The translations under genes were made by a program, and so were the position numbers. 64,000 bases of DNA. It comes from an uncultured Acidimicrobiales bacterium. GTDB taxonomy: Bacteria > Actinomycetota > Acidimicrobiia > Acidimicrobiales > SZUA-35. Below the pieces are notes generated by a model, which was not told the DNA's origin, searched no databases, and worked only from the letters and a program-made list of their open reading frames with translations. The stretch is from NCBI GenBank assembly GCA_937922785.1, contig CALAJQ010000008.1:84778-148777 (forward strand), in the 5' to 3' direction. Positions 1 to 7,889 of this stretch are shown in pieces (position 1 is the first letter of the stretch; each line of letters starts with the position of its first letter).

Positions 1-41
1 ATTTGGTGAGGCAGTGACACGTGGAGTTGAGAGAATGACAC

Positions 42-962
42 ATGAGTGAGTACCGAAACTTCCATTCCGGCGAAGCCACGATTCAGGCCGAATCCGGAAT
101 CGACACTGCCAAGTTCGACCACGACGTAGATCAGCCCTTCCAACCTGAGCTCAACGACAGTGAAGTCAGATTCGTGGGTGGTCGCACGTTTTCGGTTGCG
201 GCCTCGCTTGACCAGGACCGGCGCCCTTGGGCTTCGCCGCTGATCGGCGAGGCAGGCTCGTTGTTCTCAGTTCTCGACCTCACCACAGTGCGGGTGCAGC
301 CACGCCGTGTCGACGGGGATCCGCTTTTCGGCAACGTCGAGGCCAACGGCTCGATGGGCGTCTTGTACTTCAACCCCGAGATCCGCCGGCGTGCCAAATC
401 CTTGGGTAGCGGTCATGTTGAGCCCGACGGCTCCATCACTTATCGAATGCACAGAATGTTCGGCCTGTGCCCCAAGTACATCTTCAAACGCTCCCATGAC
501 CCAAGCGAAACCAACAACAATGAGACCGACGCCGACGCGTTCCAGCCGACCTCTGCGCCGTCACTGACCGCCGAAGACCGTCACCAACTTGAGCGATCCG
601 ACACGATCTTCCTGGCGAGCCACTCCGAAGCTAACGGGACCGATCCGACCCACCGAGGCGGACCGCCGGGCTTCATCACTGTCGAGAACGACTCGACGAT
701 CTCTATGCGGGAATATGTCGGCAACGGCATGTTCCAAACACTTGGCAACCTGCTTCTTGACGACCGAATCGGCCTGCTGGATGTTGACTTCGGCAGCGGG
801 CGGATCCTTCAGCTGACCGGCCGTGGTTCGGTGAAACCAGCAGAGCCGAACGGCGTTGAGACCGAACGAATTCTGCGTATCGAAATTGACGAGGTTCGGG
901 TCGGGTTTGTTGTCGTTGGCGTCTGGACCAATATCGAAGCCTCGCCTCTAGTCCCTTCCTAA
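42..962 (+). CDS. Pyridoxamine 5'-phosphate oxidase-like FMN-binding protein
   Basis: A 306-residue protein of the FMN-binding split-barrel (PNPOx-like) superfamily. The core reads like this group: an N-terminal beta region with RTFSVAASLDQDRRPWASPL (about residues 48-67), then VEANGSMGVLYFNPEIRRR and MFGLCPKYI near residue 140, a segment typical of the longer actinobacterial branch. Such proteins bind FMN or F420 and reduce small molecules; the substrate cannot be read from sequence. It is longer than classical PNPOx (about 220 residues) because of a linker near residues 150-175. The gene ends 38 bases before the convergent HxlR gene. Start: ATG, with a purine-rich GAGAGAA upstream. Family call fairly sure, function open. 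Confidence 0.75.
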   Translation: MSEYRNFHSGEATIQAESGIDTAKFDHDVDQPFQPELNDSEVRFVGGRTFSVAASLDQDRRPWASPLIGEAGSLFSVLDLTTVRVQPRRVDGDPLFGNVEANGSMGVLYFNPEIRRRAKSLGSGHVEPDGSITYRMHRMFGLCPKYIFKRSHDPSETNNNETDADAFQPTSAPSLTAEDRHQLERSDTIFLASHSEANGTDPTHRGGPPGFITVENDSTISMREYVGNGMFQTLGNLLLDDRIGLLDVDFGSGRILQLTGRGSVKPAEPNGVETERILRIEIDEVRVGFVVVGVWTNIEASPLVPS

Positions 963-999
963 GTCAGTGCCCGTCGCAGTTTCCTAGCCCAATCCGGGT

Positions 1000-1413
1000 C
1001 TAGCTGGGGGAGTCCACGAACTGGTCTCGAGCCCGGCGTACATCTGGCAGATGTTGTTCGGTCCACACCCGGATTGCTTCCAAAGGTTCGGTGATTGTTT
1101 GGCCGAGATCGGTTAGTGAATATTCGACTCGGGGCGGCCGCATCTCGGCCAGTACCTGCCGGTGAACAATGCCGTCTCTCTCCAGGCGCCTCAGGGTCTG
1201 GGTCAACATCTTCTGGGTGATTCCCGGCACCGCGCGCCGCAGTTGGCCAAAGCGGTATGGGCCCTCTTCGAGACGGCCGATGACCAGAACAGACCATTTG
1301 GAGCCGATTAGATCCAGCACGTCTCGACACGGACAACCATCTGAATAGAGGTCCCCAGGGTCGTCCGGGCCCAGCTCATCGAAGGTAGTATCCTTTGGGT
1401 ACCTAGTGGACAT
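1000..1413 (-). CDS. HxlR-family winged-helix transcriptional regulator
   Basis: A 137-residue HxlR-type regulator. The signature starts with a conserved Cys near residue 28 (DGCPCRDVLDLIGSKWSVLVI), followed by the winged helix FGQLRRAVPGITQKMLTQTLRRLERDGIV and the wing PPRVEYSLTDLG. The start at 1413 is chosen because AAGAAGG lies 7 bases upstream; the frame stays open further upstream without a better site. It is divergent from the SDR gene at 1518, the usual arrangement in which an HxlR protein controls its neighbour. Some family members sense electrophiles or oxidants through the conserved Cys; whether this one does is inference. Confidence 0.9.
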   Translation of the reverse strand: MSTRYPKDTTFDELGPDDPGDLYSDGCPCRDVLDLIGSKWSVLVIGRLEEGPYRFGQLRRAVPGITQKMLTQTLRRLERDGIVHRQVLAEMRPPRVEYSLTDLGQTITEPLEAIRVWTEQHLPDVRRARDQFVDSPS

Positions 1414-1445
1414 TGAAGTGCCTTCTTGCGAATCGAAACTACTGG

Positions 1446-1455
1446 CATCATGATG
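1446..1455. promoter_or_regulatory. Small palindrome in the HxlR/SDR divergent promoter region
   Basis: The perfect palindrome CATCATGATG lies in the 104-base divergent intergenic region between the HxlR gene and the SDR gene. HxlR proteins bind as dimers to palindromic sites between divergent promoters, so it is a candidate operator. Ten bases is short enough to occur by chance. Confidence 0.25.
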
Positions 1456-1517
1456 TATTTCGAACCGAAAGGCAACCCTGTCTTTTGGTAGCGACACACC
1501 TTCATGGAGATCGAGTC

Positions 1518-2327
1518 ATGACAAAGACCATCCTGATTACTGGCTCAACCGACGGTATTGGACTTGAAACGGCCAAGTTGTTGGCCGCCGCGAATCACAA
1601 CGTGCTGCTTCACGGTCGCAGCGAAGCCAAACTCTCGGCCGCCGAGAAAGAAGTTCGCGCCCAAGGTGGAACCGGAACCGTTGAAACCTTCAATGCCGAT
1701 CTTTCAAGCCTCAGTGACGTAGACGCGCTAGCCGACGCAGTATCTGAACGCCACCAAAACCTTGACGTGCTCATCAACAATGCGGGCGTGTTCCGGGTTG
1801 AGCCATCGGTCGGGGCCAATGGGCTTGACCTTCGGTTCATGGTGAACACGATCGCTCCTTACCGACTCACGATCAAACTGCTACCGATCATCGGGTCTAA
1901 CGGCAGGATCGTCAACTTGTCTTCTGCGGCCCAAGCACCGGTAGACCCCAATGCGTTGGCCGGTAAAGCAGCCCTCGATCACGGCACCGCTTATGCCCAA
2001 AGCAAACTCGGACTAACGATGTGGTCCAATGATCTCGCTCGCCAGTTGGGTCCCGACGGACCCGTTGTGGTGGCCGTCAATCCGGGGTCGTTCCTGGGAA
2101 CGAAGATGGTCAAAGAGGCATATGGATCCTCGGGTAACGACATTGGCATTGGCGCCGGAATCCTGGCCCGGGCTGCACTGTCGGAGGAGTTCGCAGATGC
2201 CTCAGGTCGTTACTATGACAACGACTCGGGACGTTTCGCCAGTCCACATCCGGACGCCCTAGACGAACGCAAGAACACAGCCATCGTCGGCGTCATCGAG
2301 GCGGCGATCGAAGCTATCGCAAACTAA
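1518..2327 (+). CDS. Short-chain dehydrogenase/reductase
   Basis: A 269-residue SDR. It has the Rossmann glycine motif TGSTDGIG at residues 8-15, the NNAG motif near residue 85, catalytic Ser in NLSSAAQ and the Y-x-x-x-K pair in YAQSKLG, followed by VNPGSFLGTKM. The start at 1518 is preceded by TGGAGA at 8-9 bases and begins directly with the Rossmann strand (MTKTILITG); the frame is open 105 bases upstream, but that stretch is promoter DNA. It is divergent from the HxlR gene and followed after 19 bases by a 2-oxoglutarate oxygenase gene, so the two enzymes probably share a transcript. Substrate unknown. Confidence 0.9.
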   Translation: MTKTILITGSTDGIGLETAKLLAAANHNVLLHGRSEAKLSAAEKEVRAQGGTGTVETFNADLSSLSDVDALADAVSERHQNLDVLINNAGVFRVEPSVGANGLDLRFMVNTIAPYRLTIKLLPIIGSNGRIVNLSSAAQAPVDPNALAGKAALDHGTAYAQSKLGLTMWSNDLARQLGPDGPVVVAVNPGSFLGTKMVKEAYGSSGNDIGIGAGILARAALSEEFADASGRYYDNDSGRFASPHPDALDERKNTAIVGVIEAAIEAIAN

Positions 2328-2346
2328 AAAACGGGAGCAAACACCA

Positions 2347-3258
2347 ATGACTTCTAACCAACTCGAGCGCGCTCGCGCATTGGCACTACCACAACGAGAA
2401 GCAATGCTTAGGCGTGACTCCTCGGTTGAACAATTTTGGACCGTGAACCGGGCCTTGTTAGTAGACGCCTGGTCTGAATGGGATGAAACAGAGGCCACCA
2501 ATGCCGGTGCACTCAACAGCTCTTTGATTCACAAAGACCTGCGTGTCGCGGTCACAGACGCCTGGGATGACCCAAGCAAGGAATCGGCCGTGCGCGACCT
2601 GATGCAAGAACCAGTTGAAGGGGTCTTCTCATTTCAGTTCTTTGACCCGGAGAAGTTGGCGGACCTGCGTGACTACCTGGAACAGGTCTGGGACGCTGGC
2701 ATCCCGCTTCGGCCACCTTATGGGATCGTGCTGAACCGCAAGGGAGCGATGTTGGACAATCGGTCTACCGGGTGCTTGGCCGCCCCGAGCTTCCAGGACT
2801 TCTACTCGCTGGTGATGGACACTTACATGCGTCCAATTTCGCGGCTGTTGTTCCCCGAGATCGTTGGATATGACACCCAGACTTTCGGGTTCTCAATCAA
2901 CTACCAGCCGAACACCGACACCTCGATTCGGCCCCACTCTGACGCTTCAGCAGTAACTCTGAACATCAACCTGAACCTGCCCGATGAGCAGTTCACCGGT
3001 TCTACCGTTGACTTCCTCGATTCATCCACCGGACAGGGCGTGGGTCTAACTTTCGAGCCAGGCACCGCAATGATCCATCGTGGTCTCGTGCCCCACGCCG
3101 CCCAACCAATCACATCGGGGGAGCGAACCAACTTCGTTCTTTGGCTCTTTGGCGAGGGTGGAGCCGTGCCACCGCAATGGAACGATTCCACAACAGCTAG
3201 TGCCGCCGAACGCTGGACGGTTCCGAACGCACCACAGGACTTCTACGCTCCGTTCTAG
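2347..3258 (+). CDS. 2-oxoglutarate/Fe(II)-dependent oxygenase family protein
   Basis: A 303-residue protein with the double-stranded beta-helix facial triad of 2-oxoglutarate/Fe(II) oxygenases: H197-x-D199 in RPHSDAS, a distal His (H250 in MIHRGLVPHAAQ), and R260 in GERTNFVLWLF, which would bind the 2-oxoglutarate carboxylate. The arrangement resembles the prolyl-4-hydroxylase-like group. The N-terminal 100 residues are unassigned. GGGAG lies about 10 bases before the ATG. It lies 19 bases after the SDR gene. The enzyme would hydroxylate an unknown substrate, and the SDR could oxidise the resulting alcohol; that link is inference. Confidence 0.7.
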   Translation: MTSNQLERARALALPQREAMLRRDSSVEQFWTVNRALLVDAWSEWDETEATNAGALNSSLIHKDLRVAVTDAWDDPSKESAVRDLMQEPVEGVFSFQFFDPEKLADLRDYLEQVWDAGIPLRPPYGIVLNRKGAMLDNRSTGCLAAPSFQDFYSLVMDTYMRPISRLLFPEIVGYDTQTFGFSINYQPNTDTSIRPHSDASAVTLNINLNLPDEQFTGSTVDFLDSSTGQGVGLTFEPGTAMIHRGLVPHAAQPITSGERTNFVLWLFGEGGAVPPQWNDSTTASAAERWTVPNAPQDFYAPF

Positions 3259-3338
3259 GCAGCGGGCTCTAGGCGTGGGTTTGCAAGTGCGTTAAAGGGG
3301 TTTGGTGTAAGTTCCGCTGGGTGGAGGCAACCCCGGAC

Positions 3339-4322
3339 ATGATTGAGGCGGTCGCGGTTTATGAGCCGCGGGCGCGCATCGTGGGTGTTTCCCACCTTGT
3401 TGGAGGTGTTTCGGCGCTTGTCGTGCGTCTCGATCTCGATCTCGACGACGATGGGCTGAAGCGGCGTGTCGTGTTTCGCCAACACAGTGATAAGGCGCAG
3501 AAGAATCACACAGACACCATCGCCGCGAAAGAGTTCGCGGTTCTTGAGCACCTGAGCCGAGCTGGCGTTGCCGTACCGACGCCGCTTGCGACGTCAACGT
3601 CAAACAATGGCCAGGGGCCGTGGCTGCTTCTGGAGTGGATTGAGGGTTCGACCGAGCTGACGCCGGCATGGGTCAATATCGGCCTCGACGCCATGGTCGA
3701 CTTTCTACACGTGCTTCAAGCGGTCGCCTTGCCCACCACCACGCTTCCCGGAATCGAACCCATCGAAAATCCCGAAGAGGCCATTGTGCCGCATCTACCC
3801 GATGACGAAATTGGCCGGGCCCTCGCCGAGCATCTGGCAGCCGGTATCAAACGGTCGCCGAACCAACGGGTGCTACTCCATGGGGACTACTGGCCCGGCA
3901 ACGTCTTGTTTCACGAAGGCAGTCTCGTGGCGGTAATCGACTGGGAGGATGCGGCCGTAGGTGATCCGCTGGTCGACCTGGCGACGGCTCGCGTCGAATT
4001 GATTTGCGCCTACGGCCAAGCAGCGGTCGACCGGTTCACCGAACGCTTCCTCGGTCAAACGCCTCCGCTGGATCTCACCGATCTCCCGCTGTGGGACATC
4101 TACGTGTCGGCAACTGCACTTTCAGCAATGCACCTCTGGGGTCTGTCGCCAGAAGAAGAGGCCAAGCGCCGGCAAGCGACCAGGGATTTCTTTGAACGAG
4201 CGGCCGAAGAAATTGTGTCCCTTAGATCGCGACCAGCCATACGGGCGACAAACCTGGCACCACGCTACGGCGCACGTCGGCACCGAGGGCTCGATATGCG
4301 ATCGCCGACTAGGTGGTCGTAA
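3339..4322 (+). CDS. Aminoglycoside phosphotransferase (APH)-family kinase
   Basis: A 327-residue APH/choline-kinase-fold protein. The Brenner motif VLLHGDYWPGNVLF carries the catalytic Asp and the metal-binding Asn, and IDWEDAAVGDPLVDLA is the DFG-equivalent segment. The N-lobe has a weak glycine loop (LVGGVSALVVRL) and the lysine-containing AAKEFAVLEHL. GTG at 3321 is an alternative start six codons upstream; ATG at 3339 is preferred because GGAGG sits 11 bases before it. In actinobacteria this fold covers aminoglycoside kinases, fructosamine kinases and acyl-CoA-dehydrogenase-linked proteins, so resistance should not be assumed. It appears monocistronic. Confidence 0.8.
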   Translation: MIEAVAVYEPRARIVGVSHLVGGVSALVVRLDLDLDDDGLKRRVVFRQHSDKAQKNHTDTIAAKEFAVLEHLSRAGVAVPTPLATSTSNNGQGPWLLLEWIEGSTELTPAWVNIGLDAMVDFLHVLQAVALPTTTLPGIEPIENPEEAIVPHLPDDEIGRALAEHLAAGIKRSPNQRVLLHGDYWPGNVLFHEGSLVAVIDWEDAAVGDPLVDLATARVELICAYGQAAVDRFTERFLGQTPPLDLTDLPLWDIYVSATALSAMHLWGLSPEEEAKRRQATRDFFERAAEEIVSLRSRPAIRATNLAPRYGARRHRGLDMRSPTRWS

Positions 4323-4369
4323 CCGCTCGCAAGCGGGAATATGAGGCAGTTGGCGACAACATGTTTCCA

Positions 4370-4394
4370 AGATGGTAACATCTTGTTACCATCT
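4370..4394. promoter_or_regulatory. Operator-like inverted repeat before the TetR gene
   Basis: A perfect 11-bp inverted repeat, AGATGGTAACA and TGTTACCATCT, separated by TCT, ends 5 bases before the TetR start codon. Position and symmetry are those of a TetR-family autoregulatory operator. It would control the two-gene (formerly longer) operon downstream. Confidence 0.75.
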
Positions 4395-4399
4395 ACTGC

Positions 4400-4981
4400 A
4401 TGCCCAAGATTCAGGCCGATACGGTTGCTGCCCATCGCGAGGCAAAGGAGCGCGAGATCCTCGACGCTGCTTCCAAGTTCTTCGCTGTCGGGGAGCTGGC
4501 CACGATCGCAACGTTGGCTGATGCTGTCGGCTTAAGCCGAACAGCCCTCTACAAGTACTTCGGGTCAATCGACGAGATTCGCTGGCGAATCATTGAAGAC
4601 TCCTTCGCCGAGTGGGGAGAGATAGTCGCCTCACGAGTGGCCGAAGCCAGCACGCCTGAAGGAAAGATAGATGCTTACGTAGAAGCGACGCTTGCGTTAG
4701 CGGACAGGGGTGTTCATCGAATAGCGACACAAGCCGGTCAAACGGCCCAGTCGCCGGAGCACGATGAGCGCATTGCCACATTTATGGAACGTCTGGGCCT
4801 GCCGCTGGTCGCTGCGCTGCTCGAACTGGAGGTTAACCACGCCACGATTGTTGGCACGCTCATCGATGGAATTCTCGGGCGTGCCATCCAACTTATCGAT
4901 GCCGGGCGAGACGTTGAAGTGATTACAGAGACCACCCTCGAACTTGTACGTCGAGCAACGATCGCCCAGGAGAAAGAGTGA
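4400..4981 (+). CDS. TetR-family transcriptional regulator
   Basis: A 193-residue TetR/AcrR regulator. The N-terminal HTH shows the typical path: ILDAASKFFAVGELATIATLADAVGLSRTALYKYFGSIDEI, with recognition helix LSRTALYKYF. The C-terminal ligand domain is family-variable. A perfect inverted repeat lies directly upstream, suggesting autoregulation. Its stop overlaps the GTG start of the monooxygenase gene by four bases, so the two are translationally coupled. The effector is unknown; the downstream monooxygenase suggests an aromatic or quinone-like compound. Confidence 0.9.
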   Translation: MPKIQADTVAAHREAKEREILDAASKFFAVGELATIATLADAVGLSRTALYKYFGSIDEIRWRIIEDSFAEWGEIVASRVAEASTPEGKIDAYVEATLALADRGVHRIATQAGQTAQSPEHDERIATFMERLGLPLVAALLELEVNHATIVGTLIDGILGRAIQLIDAGRDVEVITETTLELVRRATIAQEKE

Positions 4982-5286
4982 CGGAAATGACCTACATCGT
5001 TGTCAACGAGTTGTTTGTCGAAGCGAAGGACGCTGACACCTTTGAAGCGAATTTCGGGGCGAGCATGCGAGGGACGTTGGGTGAGGTTCCCGGGCTCATG
5101 ACAGCCCGGCTGCTCGCTCCTCAGAGCGATGATCGAGGCTACTTATCCGTTTTGGAGTTCTCCGATAAGGGATCGTACGACTCGTACCTGATTTCTCCAG
5201 CCTTTGCCGCGGCCCATCAGTGGCCCGCTCACGCTCCCTTTAGTCGCAATGAACTCGGAGAATTTACCCAACTCATGCAGCTCTAG
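4978..5286 (+). CDS. Antibiotic biosynthesis monooxygenase (ABM) domain protein
   Basis: A 102-residue dimeric alpha/beta-barrel protein of the ABM family: TYIVVNELFVEAKDADTFEANF, then VPGLMTARLLAP and YLSVLEFSDKGSYDSYLISPAF. The length is normal for this single-domain family. The GTG at 4978 overlaps the TetR stop as GTGA; an in-frame ATG at 4987 is the alternative. ABM proteins include cofactor-independent quinone-forming monooxygenases and haem-degrading enzymes; nothing here decides between them. A strong ribosome-binding site and a start codon follow at 5310-5326, but that third gene is lost. Confidence 0.8.
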   Translation: MTEMTYIVVNELFVEAKDADTFEANFGASMRGTLGEVPGLMTARLLAPQSDDRGYLSVLEFSDKGSYDSYLISPAFAAAHQWPAHAPFSRNELGEFTQLMQL

Positions 5287-5323
5287 TTCTGCTCACAGAC
5301 ACCAGCACGAAGGAGAACTGATA

Positions 5324-5353
5324 GTGGAGACAGATCAACTTCTCAAAGGTTGA
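5324..5353 (+). pseudogene. Nine-codon 5' stub of a lost third operon gene
   Basis: AAGGAG at 5310-5315 sits 8 bases before GTG at 5324, a better ribosome-binding site than most in the window. It opens only nine codons, read as METDQLLKG, before TGA. LLKG followed by KVAxVTG is how many SDR proteins begin, so I infer the third gene of the TetR/ABM operon was an SDR whose remainder has been replaced. The break falls about 200 bases before the tRNA-fMet fragment. Confidence 0.5.
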
Positions 5354-5558
5354 TGGACCATTGATCCATCGAGAGCGAGCGTTGCAGCGACCGCAAAATG
5401 ATGAAGTTCGTCCGCGTCAAAGCCAGGCCCGACCTGGAGTCCGGTTGGATCTCCGTCGATAGTGGCAAGATCTCGGGGAGATCACATTTCCAGATATTGC
5501 TGTCGTTAGTGAGGAAACACCACTCAAAGCCGAGAATCACTGCGGTCCCAGAATCATT

Positions 5559-5585
5559 CTCGTCGGGCTCATAACCCGAAGGTCG
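5559..5585 (+). other. tRNA-fMet anticodon-arm fragment (possible attachment-site remnant)
   Basis: These 27 bases agree with the anticodon arm and its flanks in bacterial initiator tRNA as I recall it from E. coli. The stem TCGGG/CCCGA encloses the loop with anticodon CAT, followed by the variable-loop bases AGGTCG. The D arm, T arm and acceptor stem are absent, so this is not a working tRNA. Integrases often recombine in tRNA anticodon arms, so an old attachment site is the natural reading. The rest of 5354-5655 holds no convincing gene; an open frame on the minus strand at 5343-5633 includes this fragment read backwards and has no family resemblance. Confidence 0.6.
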
Positions 5586-5655
5586 GGGAAGAGGGAGAAC
5601 CCTACTGTTTAGTGGATTTTTCGATAGTGTCATAGGCCCTCGTCATACTGTACTC

Positions 5656-6930
5656 ATGAACAAATCGGCGGATTTTGAACAGTATTTGGAGACGGCTAAC
5701 GAGGCGTTGCAGGCCTTGTTGGCCGAGATGGATTCAACGGAATTGACGACACAGATGACCCCGGCTGACGTTGCCTGTTTGGTTGCTAAGACGCGGTTGG
5801 CTCAGCGTCGGTTGGCTGCAGTGTTGATTCTGGCTAGCGAGGCGGCGAAGCTTCACGCTGCCGCCGGCGTTGGCCCGCCGGTTGAAGAGGTACTTCGCGA
5901 TGGCTTGTCGGTCGGTGAGGTCACCGCCCGGCAAGAGACTGAGCGTGCCCGTGTAAGCGAGCGGTTCCCGGCCGTTCGTCAATCCATTGTTTCCGGCGAA
6001 GCGTTTCCTGAGAATGTTGATGTGTTGGCTCGGATAACGTCCCGAATGACCGAGACAGAAATCACCGAACTGGCAGAGGCCGACCATCGGTTGGCGAAAT
6101 CCGCGGGCCGGCTGTCGTCAGATTCGTTCCGCAAATCCCTAGAACGCCGACGAAACAAGATCCGGGCCGATCATGGCCAAACCGCTGCCCAGCAAGCATC
6201 GGCTAACACGTTTGCGTCGATCCGGGCATCGAATGATGAGCGCACGTTTCGGGTGGCTGCCGTGTTTGACCCACTGCAGGGCACGGCAGCCCAGATCGCG
6301 CTCGATCACGAGTTTCGACGACTAAGTAAAGAACTCGGAGAGGGCCACGGAATGGATAGCGAGCAGATTTCGGCCCAGGCCCTTCACGATCTGATTGTGC
6401 GGGGCGCTTCCACCACGCCCACCGAGGAAAACAACCGGCCCGGCGTCGTACTTCATGTCCACACCGACGGCCAAACAATGGCAACCGGCCCGCACAAGCA
6501 TTCGATGCTTGAAACCAACGACCGGGTTCCGTTAACGCCCGGCGTCCTTGGCCGTTTGGCGTGTGATTGTGTGATTCGCCGGATCGAAACGTTGCCTGAC
6601 GGGAACGTGCATGTGTCCGTTTCATCTCGGACAGCCACCCCAACTCAAAGGGCGGCGCTTCGAGCACTGTATGACCGGTGCCCGATCAGTGGTGCGCCGT
6701 GGTCGCAGATGGAAGTGCACCACGTGAAGTTTGTGTCCGACGGAGGCGAGACAGAACTGTCGAACCTAATTCCTATCAGTAGGCGTTGGCACCATCTCAT
6801 CCATGACGAGGGCTGGAAGCTGGCGATGGCCGCCGACCGGACACTCGAGCTGTCCCGACCGGACGGGACGCTCCACAAATCCATCGCCCCACCAATCCCA
6901 GTTCTACACCAACACGCACTCGCTGCCTAA
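5656..6930 (+). CDS. DUF222 and HNH endonuclease protein (13E12-repeat type)
   Basis: A 424-residue protein with an N-terminal DUF222 region (about residues 20-320, largely helical, with CLVAKTRLAQRRLAAVLILAS) and a C-terminal HNH domain. HNH residues are visible: C342 in RCPISGAPW, H355-H356 in MEVHHVKF, N370 in LSNLIPI, H379-H380 and H383 in RRWHHLIH. This pair occurs in many copies in actinobacterial genomes (the M. tuberculosis 13E12 family) and is regarded as selfish or phage-linked. It sits just downstream of the truncated operon and the tRNA fragment, which fits a mobile origin. All HNH ligands are present, so it is probably active. Confidence 0.9.
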   Translation: MNKSADFEQYLETANEALQALLAEMDSTELTTQMTPADVACLVAKTRLAQRRLAAVLILASEAAKLHAAAGVGPPVEEVLRDGLSVGEVTARQETERARVSERFPAVRQSIVSGEAFPENVDVLARITSRMTETEITELAEADHRLAKSAGRLSSDSFRKSLERRRNKIRADHGQTAAQQASANTFASIRASNDERTFRVAAVFDPLQGTAAQIALDHEFRRLSKELGEGHGMDSEQISAQALHDLIVRGASTTPTEENNRPGVVLHVHTDGQTMATGPHKHSMLETNDRVPLTPGVLGRLACDCVIRRIETLPDGNVHVSVSSRTATPTQRAALRALYDRCPISGAPWSQMEVHHVKFVSDGGETELSNLIPISRRWHHLIHDEGWKLAMAADRTLELSRPDGTLHKSIAPPIPVLHQHALAA

Positions 6931-7035
6931 CGGCGCCACCCACAAACCACGAACCTACGAATACTCAATCCGGCTAGCACCTGCGGCCCGCCGCCCGCAG
7001 CACTACTAGCTAGATGCCCATCGCTTCTTGACAAC

Positions 7036-7067
7036 TAAATAGCACTGTCGATAAATAGCACTGTCGA
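7036..7067. repeat. Perfect tandem duplication of 16 bp
   Basis: TAAATAGCACTGTCGA occurs twice head to tail in the 185-base spacer between the HNH gene and the convergent SDR gene. It is one of several short tandem duplications in this window. Confidence 0.9.
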
Positions 7068-7115
7068 CGAAATCGCTAGGTCGGCCAAACAGCCAAGCCC
7101 TAAAACAGCCACGCC

Positions 7116-7889
7116 CTAGTTGGGGAATCGCATCTGTTGCACTTGGGCTGACAGGCCTCCATCGAGAACCCACAACTGGCCTGTGGCGTATCGTGCTTCG
7201 TCCGAAGCTAGCCAAAAGACCAGGTTGGCCATGTCGACAGGAGTGCCGATCGTTCGAAGTGGGTGGACAAATTCTGCCTCGGCCCTTGCTGCGGCGGGGT
7301 CAACACCGTCCGGGTAGAACTGTTCGAGCATGGGGGTGTCGATATATCCCGGGCAGATTGCGTTAACTCGAATTCCTTCGGGTCCGTGGTCAACTGCCAT
7401 TGCCTTTGTGATCATGTGGACCGCACCCTTTGTTGCGCAATAGGCCGCCAGTTTCGGATCCGCGATGTAGCCGTCGTAGCTACCAAAGTTGATGATCGAC
7501 GCACCCGGAGACTGCCGCAACATCGCCAGCGCGTGCTTCGATGCCAGGAAGGTTCCGGTCACGTTGATGGCGAAGATTCGTTCCCACTCCTCAACAGTGG
7601 TGTGCTCGACGGTTTTCTCGATCTCGATTCCAGCAGCGTTAACGACGATGTCGAGACGGCCTTGTTCGGCCTCGATCTGATCGATTCCAGCCTTTACAGC
7701 GGCTTCGTCAGTTACATCGAAGGGCAAGAAGGTTCCCGCCGCCGGAGAGTCGCCAATGGTTCCGTGTTCGCTTAGGTCGCCAGCGTAGACAAACGCGCCT
7801 TCTCGCTCGAGGCGCTCACAAACTGCTCGTCCCGCCCCGCCACGACCTCCCGTGACTAACGCAACTCGTCCTTCTAATGGCCTGGTCAT
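7116..7889 (-). CDS. SDR-family oxidoreductase paired with a Rieske oxygenase
   Basis: A 257-residue classical SDR: glycine motif TGGRGGAG at residues 13-20, NAAG at 84-87, Ser137 in NFGSYDG, Y150-x3-K154 in YCATK, then NAICPGYIDTPML. The C-terminus LASDEARYATGQLWVLDGGLS is typical of the 3-oxoacyl-ACP-reductase-like group. The ATG overlaps the stop of the Rieske oxygenase gene by four bases, so the two are co-translated. A dehydrogenase next to a ring-hydroxylating or N-demethylating oxygenase usually oxidises its product; the substrate is unknown. Confidence 0.9.
   Translation of the reverse strand: MTRPLEGRVALVTGGRGGAGRAVCERLEREGAFVYAGDLSEHGTIGDSPAAGTFLPFDVTDEAAVKAGIDQIEAEQGRLDIVVNAAGIEIEKTVEHTTVEEWERIFAINVTGTFLASKHALAMLRQSPGASIINFGSYDGYIADPKLAAYCATKGAVHMITKAMAVDHGPEGIRVNAICPGYIDTPMLEQFYPDGVDPAAARAEAEFVHPLRTIGTPVDMANLVFWLASDEARYATGQLWVLDGGLSAQVQQMRFPN

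Noticed and set aside
5559..5585. A functional tRNA-Met gene
   Set aside because: No acceptor stem, D arm or T arm can be formed from the flanking bases.
5343..5633. Minus-strand open frame of 96 codons beside the tRNA fragment
   Set aside because: Part of it is the tRNA-fMet sequence read backwards, it has no family resemblance and no ribosome-binding site. The same phrase arises wherever this tRNA arm is translated.
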